The translations under genes and the position numbers were made by a program. A model generated the notes under the pieces. The model saw only the letters and a list, made by a program, of their open reading frames with translations. It was not told the origin of the DNA and searched no databases. Positions 1-5,603 of a stretch of DNA of 13,305 nt are shown one piece after another. This DNA comes from Candidatus Sumerlaeota bacterium (GTDB lineage Bacteria; Sumerlaeota; Sumerlaeia; MWCT01). The stretch covers positions 1-13,305 of the forward strand of contig JAPLSR010000304.1 of NCBI GenBank assembly GCA_026398545.1. The letters run 5' to 3'. How positions within the stretch are numbered: position 1 is the first letter of the stretch; every line of letters begins with the position of its first letter.

Positions 1-204
1 GTTGTTGACCATGCCCTGTGGGGCGTTTTCATCACACCCGGCGCTCACCGGGTTGTCTGCCACTTTCGCCCCTGGTCTTTCATCATTGGGGGCATCCTGA
101 GCCTGTGCACACTTCTAACACTGCTCATTTTCCTGATTTATGAACTCAGGAGGAGGAAGTGGAAGACAATAGAGATTCCTGTCCCACGCTTGGATATTGA
201 GTAA
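1..204 (+). CDS. C-terminal end of a YfhO-like membrane protein (partial)
   Basis: Frame 1 is open from the first base of the window to a TAA at 202-204, giving 67 residues of a C-terminus whose start lies outside the window. The visible part reads GVFITPGAHRVVCHFRPWSF, followed by a hydrophobic helix of about 22 residues (IIGGILSLCTLLTLLIFLIY) and a short basic cytoplasmic tail (ELRRRKWK). A short beta segment with a G-x-H and FRPWSF pattern, then one last transmembrane helix and a charged tail, is how YfhO-family (GT-C-like, glycolipid or teichoic acid glycosylation) proteins typically end. The family call rests on this short match only. The gene points away from gmhA, which is convergent with it. 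Confidence 0.6.
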   Translation, partial: VVDHALWGVFITPGAHRVVCHFRPWSFIIGGILSLCTLLTLLIFLIYELRRRKWKTIEIPVPRLDIE

Positions 205-259
205 GATTGTCAGGATTTGCGGATGAGACTTAGAATCTCAAAAATATGGGATGCACCAT

Positions 260-349
260 CCGCCTCAGGCGGACACAGAGGACACAGAGGATAATGGAAC
301 AAAGAAAATATCATAAATTCTCTGTGCACTATGTGACTCTGTGGTGAAT
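260..349. repeat. Palindromic CACAGAG-unit intergenic repeat
   Basis: The element starts with a perfect small palindrome, CCGCCTCAGGCGG (260-272). Two direct CACAGAG units follow at about 274-289. After an AT-rich centre comes the inverted arm at about 320-344, with CTCTGTG-type units whose reverse complement reads CACAGAG, CACATAG, CACAGAG. The two arms can fold into one imperfect hairpin, and the short-period repetition is not coding-like. I recall similar CACAGAGGACACAGAGG-type repeats from between genes of many environmental bacteria, where they look like non-autonomous (MITE- or REP-like) elements. That last point is from memory and was not searched. The element lies between the convergent ends of the YfhO-like gene and gmhA. 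Confidence 0.6.
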
Positions 350-394
350 AAAATTCAATTTTTCAGTCTCTTTAAGATTCCGGCGATTAACCGC

Positions 395-970
395 TCATTT
401 TTTCGAAAATGCCTCATCTACTATGGCGCAGAGGATGTGAATGATGAAGATGTGCGCCTCCTGGATGCGGGGCGTAGAATCAGAGGGCACAATCACGGAG
501 CAATCGGCTATTTTTTTGATGATACCGCCGTCATTGCCCAGTAGGGCGGCGGTTTTGCACCCCATTTTTCCTGCCGCCGCGAGGGCTTCATAAACATTGG
601 GGGAGCGACCACTTGTTGAAATCCCGATGCACAGGTCTCCCTTCTGCGCCAGCGCCTCCACCTGCCGTTTAAATACCTCCTCATATCCGAAATCATTGCT
701 GATAGAGGTAAGGTTGGAGGTGTTTGTAGTGAGGGCGATGGCGGGAAGGGCGCGCCTGTTTTTATTTCGGAAGGAGCCGACAAGTTCGCAGACAAAATGC
801 TGGGCATCAGAGGCGCTTCCCCCATTGCCAAAGACGATTATCTTATTTCCGGCTTTAAGCGTTTGAAGCAGAATCTCCGCGAGATGCTTTATCGGCTCAA
901 GGCATGACTCTGCAAGACTGCCAATGAGTTGCCCATGCTCCTCGATTTCTGATATTATTTTTTTCCGCAT
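395..970 (-). CDS. gmhA: Sedoheptulose-7-phosphate isomerase (phosphoheptose isomerase)
   Basis: A cytoplasmic SIS-domain isomerase that converts sedoheptulose 7-phosphate to D-glycero-D-manno-heptose 7-phosphate, the first step towards the ADP-heptose used in LPS inner core or S-layer glycans. From the ATG at 970 it is 191 residues, the normal GmhA length. Visible motifs are GNGGSASDAQHF (48-59), the SIS sugar-phosphate loop GISTSGRSPNV (116-126) and VPSDSTPRIQEAH (161-173). H58, E62, Q170 and H178 line up with the metal and catalytic residues of E. coli GmhA (H61, E65, Q172, H180). An in-frame GTG at 1000 would add ten residues. I prefer the ATG because a GGGGGCGG stretch lies just upstream and the protein then starts where the family does. 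The 29 bp around this start are duplicated at 1658-1686, upstream of the neighbouring MNT-HEPN pair. No other heptose gene (hldE, gmhB) is in the window. Confidence 0.95.
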   Translation of the reverse strand: MRKKIISEIEEHGQLIGSLAESCLEPIKHLAEILLQTLKAGNKIIVFGNGGSASDAQHFVCELVGSFRNKNRRALPAIALTTNTSNLTSISNDFGYEEVFKRQVEALAQKGDLCIGISTSGRSPNVYEALAAAGKMGCKTAALLGNDGGIIKKIADCSVIVPSDSTPRIQEAHIFIIHILCAIVDEAFSKK

Positions 971-982
971 GAAACCGCCCCC
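954..982. repeat. 29-bp direct repeat, copy 1 (gmhA start region)
   Basis: Identical over 29 bases to 1658-1686 and in the same orientation. On the minus strand it holds the G-rich Shine-Dalgarno stretch, the gmhA ATG and the codons for MRKKI. The sequences on both sides differ between the copies. An exact 29-mer match in a 13-kb window is far beyond chance. Confidence 0.95.
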
Positions 983-1045
983 TGAGATAATAATATTCAC
1001 AACTTTGTTATTATATCTTCCGGAAGTTTCTTGAAAATATGTTCT

Positions 1046-1321
1046 CTAACTTTTTTCGCTTAATGAAAAAGCTAATTCCTGATCGCAGGACGCAACCAAT
1101 TGAAGAAGGATGAGAATATCATGGGCTTTGGGAAATTCGATCTGTTGCCAGACCAGATATGCCTTCAAGTATTTCTCCGTTGCCTGCTGGAAATGGAAAA
1201 CGGCGTTCTCGAAGACGACTTCTCCGCCAGACATGAGATGAATTGCAGCCTTCAAATCGCTCTCCGCTTTGGCAAGCCACTGCTGAGTAAATTCCTTTTT
1301 TATAGCGTCATGCGGTTTCAT
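1046..1321 (-). CDS. HEPN-domain protein, apparently C-terminally truncated
   Basis: The putative toxin half of an MNT-HEPN pair. The 91 residues carry the signature of the four-helix HEPN fold: WLAKAESDLKAAIHLM (15-30), then FHFQQATEKYLKAYLV (43-58) and FPKAHDILILL (63-73). HEPN proteins of this type usually run to about 120-135 residues and end in a helix with the conserved Arg-containing (RYP-like or Rx4-6H) motif that forms the RNase site. This one stops at a TAG straight after the third helix, so the active-site end is missing. The frame beyond the TAG stays open and runs into gmhA. The gene starts with ATG, has a GGAAGGGTG ribosome-site-like stretch upstream, and overlaps the end of the nucleotidyltransferase gene by 14 bp, typical of a coupled pair. 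Whether it still works as an RNase is doubtful. Confidence 0.8.
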   Translation of the reverse strand: MKPHDAIKKEFTQQWLAKAESDLKAAIHLMSGGEVVFENAVFHFQQATEKYLKAYLVWQQIEFPKAHDILILLQLVASCDQELAFSLSEKS

Positions 1322-1625
1322 ATATCACCCTTCCGTATTTATGGGCAGGATAAGCTATCCCACCGATAATATCTTTTGTTTCCTCAAAGCGTTCATAGCT
1401 TAAAATTATAACATCAACAGGCACATTTAGATCTGTCAAGGCGGCACGGAGACGTATTCCCTCTTCTCGTGGGTCGGTTACTTTTCGTAGAATTATCAAC
1501 AAATCAAGATCGCTATCGCGTGTCATAGCGCCCGAGGCGGCGGAACCGAATAAAATAATACGAACCGGCTGGACAATGCTCAAGATACATTTAACAACTT
1601 TATGAGCCATGATTTCGTCAATCAT
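1308..1625 (-). CDS. Minimal nucleotidyltransferase (MNT/MntA-type antitoxin)
   Basis: A 105-residue stand-alone polymerase-beta-like nucleotidyltransferase. The catalytic signature GSx10DxD is complete: FGS at 26-28, then D39 and D41 in DSDLDLLI, and a third acidic residue at D71 in PVDVII. The length fits the minimal NTases paired with HEPN proteins. In characterised pairs (MntA-HepT) this protein transfers AMP to a tyrosine of the HEPN toxin and silences it, and by family it should do the same here. It is the first gene of the inserted segment and overlaps the HEPN gene by 14 bp. An AGGAG eight bases before the ATG serves as ribosome site and lies inside the short leader frame that ends four bases upstream. 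The catalytic residues are intact although the partner looks truncated. Confidence 0.88.
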   Translation of the reverse strand: MIDEIMAHKVVKCILSIVQPVRIILFGSAASGAMTRDSDLDLLIILRKVTDPREEGIRLRAALTDLNVPVDVIILSYERFEETKDIIGGIAYPAHKYGRVIYETA

Positions 1626-1629
1626 TGTC

Positions 1630-1674
1630 TCAACTCCTGAACTTTTCTGTTTTAGAAATTATTTTTTTCCGCAT
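1630..1674 (-). CDS. 14-codon leader frame derived from the gmhA start
   Basis: Copy 2 of the 29-bp repeat carries the gmhA ribosome site and ATG, and translation from it would give MRKKIISKTEKFRS and then TGA. The first seven residues equal the GmhA N-terminus (MRKKIIS) and the rest diverge. The TGA ends four bases before the nucleotidyltransferase ATG, so ribosomes loading at the copied gmhA site could feed the new gene by coupling. It may be only a by-product of the duplication, and no function is claimed. Confidence 0.4.
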   Translation of the reverse strand: MRKKIISKTEKFRS

Positions 1675-1686
1675 GAAACCGCCCCC
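1658..1686. repeat. 29-bp direct repeat, copy 2 (duplicated gmhA start)
   Basis: Exact copy of 954-982. With copy 1 it brackets the MNT-HEPN pair, 704 bp from copy start to copy start. Its outer flank (from 1687) is presumably the original upstream region of gmhA. Confidence 0.95.
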
Positions 1687-1938
1687 ATTATGATATTTGT
1701 ATGAGAGAATCAGACTTTACTGTAAATGAAATTATCTATCATATTGTTACGTCAAGTATAAACGTTTATTATGATAGAGTCTGACCTTCATACTTTTTAA
1801 CTTGACCCTTTTATGGCTAATCCCAAATATTAAACCAAGACCTTGGTTATGATTCAACAAATGAAACACTTGCGCTCCAGGTAATCTTTAAGATAATAAA
1901 CCATAGATTGTGCAATAGGAGAATAGGACTGATATAAA
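1687..1938. other. AT-rich intergenic stretch with two small palindromes
   Basis: No convincing gene is present; frames on both strands are short and unlike known proteins. It holds a perfect 12-bp palindrome ATAAACGTTTAT (1758-1769) and the dyad AACCAAGACCTTGGTT (1833-1848, 7-bp arms, 2-bp centre). It lies directly upstream of the minus-strand leader, MNT, HEPN and gmhA genes and so should contain their promoter, but no single -35/-10 pair stands out. The two dyads could be operators. Confidence 0.4.
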
Positions 1939-2205
1939 ATGATAATTCGACAGATTATCATCAGCATACCATAGAAGGTGCTTATAGCATAAAAGACTGA
2001 CGAAGTAGCCTTCGCCAGTGAGTTGCGTATGTTAGCGGCTGTTAATCTATATGAATTAATCTGGCTTTCGTAGGGTCGTGCGGCTGAACTTGCCGGTATG
2101 GACAAAGCAGAATTTCTGCTGGCATTGAAACGCTATAAGGTATTCTCCTTTGAATCCGAATTACGAGACTTGGAATCACAAATGGACCCTATCCCATGTT
2201 CTTAA
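1939..2205 (+). pseudogene. Decayed UPF0175-family antitoxin gene
   Basis: One frame of 89 codons from ATG 1939 to TAA 2203-2205 reads like a full-length UPF0175 protein (small HTH antitoxins usually beside PIN-type or DUF3368 toxins) but contains three stops: TAG at 1972-1974, TAA at 1990-1992 and TAG at 2071-2073. Between them the family pattern is plain: IIISIP, then KTDEVAFASELRMLAAVNLY (residues 19-38), then GRAAELAGMDKAEFLLALKR (46-65) with the typical AAELAG helix-turn-helix core. No frameshift is needed, so decay was by point changes. No partner toxin is visible downstream. The homology is recognised from the family pattern and was not searched. Confidence 0.75.
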
Positions 2206-2257
2206 CGAATATGGGTCACAGATTGCCATTGTTCCTGAGAAAGAAACATGCCCGTAA
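2141..2257 (+). pseudogene. Possible 3' remnant of another protein gene
   Basis: A different frame from the UPF0175 relic is open through this stretch and ends in TAA at 2255-2257. Its last part (NPNYETWNHKWTLSHVLNEY and onwards to the stop) looks protein-like in composition, while the UPF0175 frame loses family resemblance near 2160. This could be the tail of a gene whose front was lost when the region was rearranged. It has no clear start or ribosome site and I do not recognise the family. Confidence 0.25.
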
Positions 2258-3819
2258 CACGGAATTTATCCTCTCTCCCCGACGCGCCTGAGGCATTACC
2301 GGCAAAGATAGGGAACATGGCCGCAACCGGGCAGGCATCGAGCCTCCGACCCAAGCACTTCCTTTTCATCCTTTTCTATTGGCTGATCCTACTTCCCTTT
2401 TTCTGGACATGGCTCGCACGCGACGGGGTCTTTGCGCCGTGGGATATGGCGAACCATGTGGGGATGGTTGTGAAACTCCGGGATGCGCTCTTCCATGGAA
2501 AATTCTGGGCCGTATATACGCTGTCCAAGTACTATCCACCCCTATTTTACATCTTCGCCCTTCCCGCCTCTCTGTTTTCCACCCATCCCGACGCCTTCTG
2601 CTTCGGGTCGTGGGTTTCACTCCTTTTTCTCATGGGCGGATGTCTCCTGCTGGTGCAGAGACTGACCGGCAGTGCTGAAGCAGGACTCGCCTCCGCTTTT
2701 CTCATCCCAGGCTATGTATATATTACCTGGATGTGCCGAATGCCCATGACGGATCTCACACTGACCGCTACAGTTGCCTGGACCCTGTGGGCACTTTGCC
2801 GCGTCTCTTCCCCGGATGCGAAAGGGGGGAGGATCCTGGGCATCTGTCTTGCTCTGGGTCTCCTTGCCAAGTGGTCGTTTCTCTTTTTCATTCTATTACC
2901 GCTTCTCTTAATTCTGTTACGGAAAAACCATCCGTCTATCAGATATAGTCGCGGCCTGTGGCTCTGGCCCCTTCTCCTGGCCGGCCCCTGGTATGCCCGA
3001 AGTCTGCCCAGTATAATCCGCAAACTGGGCGGACAGATGGGAGGCAGGGTAGCAGCAATGGAGGGAGATCCAGCCCTTTTCACCTGGGATTCCCTCTTCT
3101 ACTACTTGCGTGCCCTCCGGGATTTCTATCTCCCCTGGCCACTTCTGATACTTCTGCTCGCTGGAACGCTTTTCATAATTGTTTCCCGGCTGCAACGTGG
3201 CCCAGAAGCGCGAGATAATCTCCGGCGCTGGATTCCTGCCTTGTCGAGCCTGGCTGGGGGATGGCTCATTCTTACCCTCATCGCCAACAAGGATCCGCGC
3301 TACATAATGCCGGTAGTACCGGTTCTGTCCAGTCTCTCAGTGAACTGGATTCCCGCCCTGCCATCCGGTGTAAGGCGCCTTTCCCCACTTCTTTTCGCGG
3401 CTCTCGGTTTATTGATAGTCTTCTGGAATCTCTTTTACCTGGCACCTCCAGATACGGGGAATTGGAGGATCGAGGAGTTGGCCGAGTTTTTCCGGAAAGC
3501 GCGTGTGGTTCCTAATGGTGAGATCAAAGTGCTCATGATTCCAAATGAATGGCATCTGAATGACATGTCCCTGGATTACGCCATGAAACGGCTGGGCGTG
3601 AAGGCAGATGTGAAAAAAAAGAAGGGGATTCTGGAAGAAAAAGATCTCGAGCAATACCATTACGCAATCCTACTTGATCCCCCGCCGGAGAACACCAATG
3701 TTTGCCCCTACGGCCTGGGAAACTGCCAATTTCTGATAAGCCATCCCAGGTGGCGACAGATCGTTGCTTTTCCCCGACCGGATGGCCGAGCCATCCTGAT
3801 TCTGCAACCTTCCCCGTGA
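2248..3819 (+). CDS. GT-C membrane glycosyltransferase (GT39/PMT/ArnT-like)
   Basis: A polytopic protein of up to 523 residues that should move a sugar from a polyprenyl-phosphate donor to an envelope acceptor on the outer face of the inner membrane. After a first helix (about 38-54) comes the acidic loop RDGVFAPWDMANH (58-70) and the motif STKYYPPLF-like SKYYPPLFYIFALP (93-106). A second conserved acidic site follows in RMPMTDLTLT (164-173), then LALGLLAKWSFLFF (201-214). D59 or D66 and D169 are candidates for the catalytic acidic residues of the GT39 fold. About ten hydrophobic helices precede a soluble C-terminal part (about 410-523). The start is uncertain: the ATG at 2248 has no good ribosome site and lies inside a gene relic, while the ATG at 2317 has AGGGA upstream and would remove 23 poorly hydrophobic residues. 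The acceptor is unknown. Confidence 0.85.
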   Translation: MPVTRNLSSLPDAPEALPAKIGNMAATGQASSLRPKHFLFILFYWLILLPFFWTWLARDGVFAPWDMANHVGMVVKLRDALFHGKFWAVYTLSKYYPPLFYIFALPASLFSTHPDAFCFGSWVSLLFLMGGCLLLVQRLTGSAEAGLASAFLIPGYVYITWMCRMPMTDLTLTATVAWTLWALCRVSSPDAKGGRILGICLALGLLAKWSFLFFILLPLLLILLRKNHPSIRYSRGLWLWPLLLAGPWYARSLPSIIRKLGGQMGGRVAAMEGDPALFTWDSLFYYLRALRDFYLPWPLLILLLAGTLFIIVSRLQRGPEARDNLRRWIPALSSLAGGWLILTLIANKDPRYIMPVVPVLSSLSVNWIPALPSGVRRLSPLLFAALGLLIVFWNLFYLAPPDTGNWRIEELAEFFRKARVVPNGEIKVLMIPNEWHLNDMSLDYAMKRLGVKADVKKKKGILEEKDLEQYHYAILLDPPPENTNVCPYGLGNCQFLISHPRWRQIVAFPRPDGRAILILQPSP

Positions 3820-3871
3820 CTCTCCGCCAGAGGTTTATACGCCTCAGCAAGCCCGTGATCTCTGTACTTTT

Positions 3872-3893
3872 GGATTCTTGATCACTTGAATCC
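3872..3893. repeat. Small inverted repeat downstream of the GT-C gene
   Basis: Six-base perfect arms GGATTC and GAATCC enclose TTGATCACTT. It lies about 50 bp after the GT-C stop. No T-tract follows, so it is not a typical intrinsic terminator. It resembles the short GAATCC/CTTGG-rich intergenic repeats of some environmental genomes, an impression only. Confidence 0.3.
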
Positions 3894-3979
3894 TTGGAGT
3901 TGGTCTGGGGGGCGGACAAGGTGTTTTAATCTGTTAAAATACCTTTTCAAGGAGGCTTCAGGTGCTCGAATAAAATCTC

Positions 3980-4072
3980 ATGACGATGCTGGGACTTCAA
4001 CAATATTCTATTGCCAATGCGTATCAAATTTCTTATTTCCGAGAGATTCTGCTTGCACTTATGGAGTTCTAA
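3980..4072 (+). CDS. Possible 30-residue small protein or gene relic
   Basis: The frame from ATG 3980 to TAA 4070-4072 encodes 30 residues (MTMLGLQQYSIANAYQISYF and on to LLALMEF). The nearest strong ribosome site (3949-3955) belongs to an upstream GTG that meets a TAA after three codons in the same frame. The small frame could therefore be the rest of a broken gene or be read by re-initiation. There is no recognisable domain. Confidence 0.2.
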   Translation: MTMLGLQQYSIANAYQISYFREILLALMEF

Positions 4073-4123
4073 TCTGATACTCTTTTACCAGTTACAATGA
4101 ATGAAGGCAAATAATACTGAAAG

Positions 4124-5578
4124 ATGGCAAAGATATTTGTGATCGGGACAGGGCCTCTTCTTGAGAAGGGGGTTAAAAAGATCGGGGGACATTGCCTTCG
4201 CACATGGCACTTTGTCAACCCCCTTTTGAAGGATAACCACCATGTTGCCCTGGTGACTCTTCCCATTCCTGACCGCGCCACACCTCCGGAGAAATTCCGT
4301 GAATCCGCAGAGAAAAGAAAGATTGATGACCTGACATATATAGCCGTCCTCAAGGAAGACCCGTCTTTTCTTTACCCCTTTCTTTCACGGGAGATTGAAA
4401 AGTTCAAACCGAACTGCATCGTTGGTGTGAACTCACACCCGTCTGGCGTGGCGGCGAGGGTTGCCGGAACATATCCCTTCTGGGCAGACCTCAACGGCTG
4501 GGCAATGGCGGAGGGTCAGACCCGCGCCCGCCTTGACCAGGATGATTCCCTTCTCGGTCGTTTCTGGCGGGATGAGCGGGATGCCGTCCGTCGTGCCGAC
4601 CATTTCTCCACTGTTACCAAGAATCAGAAGCTCGCCCTGATCGGCGAGCTTGCCGCCCTGGGCAGGCTGAACCAGTTCACCTTTGATTACCCCTTTACCG
4701 ATGTGGTTGAAAATGCGGTGAATCCCCTGTTTGTCGAATTGCCCGGCACAAACAGCGCCGAGGCACAACTACGCGGCAAAAAAATCCCGTCCAACGCCTT
4801 TGTCGTCCTGTGGAGTGGCGGCTTTAATACATGGACAAATGTCAATTTCCTCTATGAGACCCTTGCCAAAGCGATGGAAAAAAATGAGCGCATCCATTTT
4901 GTATCTACTGGCGGAAGCATAGACGGTCATGATGAAATTACCTACACCAGATTTCACAGGCTTCTTGCCGCCTCGCCTTATCGCAAACGGTTCATTCTCC
5001 TGGGGTGGATAGAGGCGGAACTCCTCCCCATCGTTTACTCGGAGTCCGATATCGGCATCAATGTGGATGCGGTGAATTATGAAACACTCTTCGGCGCCCG
5101 CAACCGTATCACCAATATGCTTGCCTCAGGTCTCCCTGTGGTGACAACCCTTGCCACGGAGATAAGTCATACGATTGAAAAGAACGGACTGGGAAAGACC
5201 GTTCCCCTCGATGACCCTGCAATCATGGCGCAGGCGATCCTCGAACTGGCTGAAAATCCCACACACACAAGGGAGATGGGACGCAGTGCGCGCGAATTTG
5301 CCTTAGAGCATTACACATACCAGGTCACCACCCAGCCCCTGCGCGAATGGGTGCGTTCGCCGCATCTTGCACCGGATAATAATGAAAAAATAAAACGGCA
5401 TGAGAATGAAAAAGACCTCCTCTCACTGTGGCTCTCCGACCTTGAAAAGACTTATGCCCTCCTTCGCGACCGTGATGTGGAAAGACTCCTCTGCGCAGAA
5501 AGAGACCTGCGAAACATCCGGGAAAAACCCATTTTTAAACTTTATAAAAACATAAAACGGATTTTGATGAGGAGATGA
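4124..5578 (+). CDS. GT-B fold glycosyltransferase (GT4-like) with C-terminal coiled-coil tail
   Basis: A 484-residue cytosolic or membrane-associated glycosyltransferase, probably for an envelope polysaccharide. The N-terminal Rossmann half begins MAKIFVIGTGPLL and has the glycine-rich loop, with VGVNSHPSGVAARVA around 105-119. The C-terminal donor-binding half starts near FVVLWSGGFNTWTN (about 227-240). It continues with RFILLGWIE and SDIGINVD, and with a GT4-like E-x7-E-type region at YETLFGARNRITNMLASGLP (about 324-343). After about residue 415 comes a charged helical tail (HENEKDLLSLWLSDLEKTYA and on), ending in a very basic stretch KLYKNIKRILMRR. Such tails in polysaccharide glycosyltransferases are thought to bind membrane or partner proteins. 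The gene leads the plus-strand run and ends 25 bp before the nitroreductase. The sugar and acceptor cannot be read from the sequence. Confidence 0.8.
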   Translation: MAKIFVIGTGPLLEKGVKKIGGHCLRTWHFVNPLLKDNHHVALVTLPIPDRATPPEKFRESAEKRKIDDLTYIAVLKEDPSFLYPFLSREIEKFKPNCIVGVNSHPSGVAARVAGTYPFWADLNGWAMAEGQTRARLDQDDSLLGRFWRDERDAVRRADHFSTVTKNQKLALIGELAALGRLNQFTFDYPFTDVVENAVNPLFVELPGTNSAEAQLRGKKIPSNAFVVLWSGGFNTWTNVNFLYETLAKAMEKNERIHFVSTGGSIDGHDEITYTRFHRLLAASPYRKRFILLGWIEAELLPIVYSESDIGINVDAVNYETLFGARNRITNMLASGLPVVTTLATEISHTIEKNGLGKTVPLDDPAIMAQAILELAENPTHTREMGRSAREFALEHYTYQVTTQPLREWVRSPHLAPDNNEKIKRHENEKDLLSLWLSDLEKTYALLRDRDVERLLCAERDLRNIREKPIFKLYKNIKRILMRR

Positions 5579-5603
5579 AATACCACTTCAAGGAGGATAT
5601 TTC

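Larger units (their letters stand above)
3820..4123. other. 304-bp gap between glycosyltransferase genes
   Basis: No full gene is seen. It contains an inverted repeat with GGATTC (3872-3877) and GAATCC (3888-3893) arms around a 10-base loop. A strong Shine-Dalgarno sequence AAGGAGG (3949-3955) is followed six bases later by GTG CTC GAA TAA. A 30-codon frame then runs in the same register to 4072. The stretch presumably also holds the promoter for the downstream glycosyltransferase operon, but I could not single one out. Confidence 0.4.

Noticed and set aside
341..544. A plus-strand open frame opposite the gmhA 3' end.
   Set aside because: It starts within the palindromic repeat and is a shadow of gmhA, which has full family motifs.
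1046..1060. A-rich GAAAAAAG near the HEPN stop as a programmed frameshift site.
   Set aside because: The A AAA AAG heptamer is not in the register needed for a -1 slip, and the shifted frames show no HEPN-like ending.
1046..2073. TAG recoding: the only TAG codons at gene ends or inside frames here are at the HEPN end and in the UPF0175 relic, while all other genes end in TGA or TAA.
   Set aside because: The UPF0175 frame also contains a TAA, which decay explains better, and thirteen gene ends are too few to infer a changed code.
1854..2105. An 83-residue minus-strand open frame with hydrophobic segments.
   Set aside because: It lies antisense to the UPF0175 relic, whose plus-strand frame shows clear family residues, and it has no ribosome site or recognisable domain.
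3942..5596. Similar 19-base stretches (AAATACC..TTCAAGGAGG) at about 3937-3955 and 5578-5596, both at ribosome sites.
   Set aside because: Two mismatches in 19 bases, with the shared Shine-Dalgarno core contributing, is near chance for a window this size.
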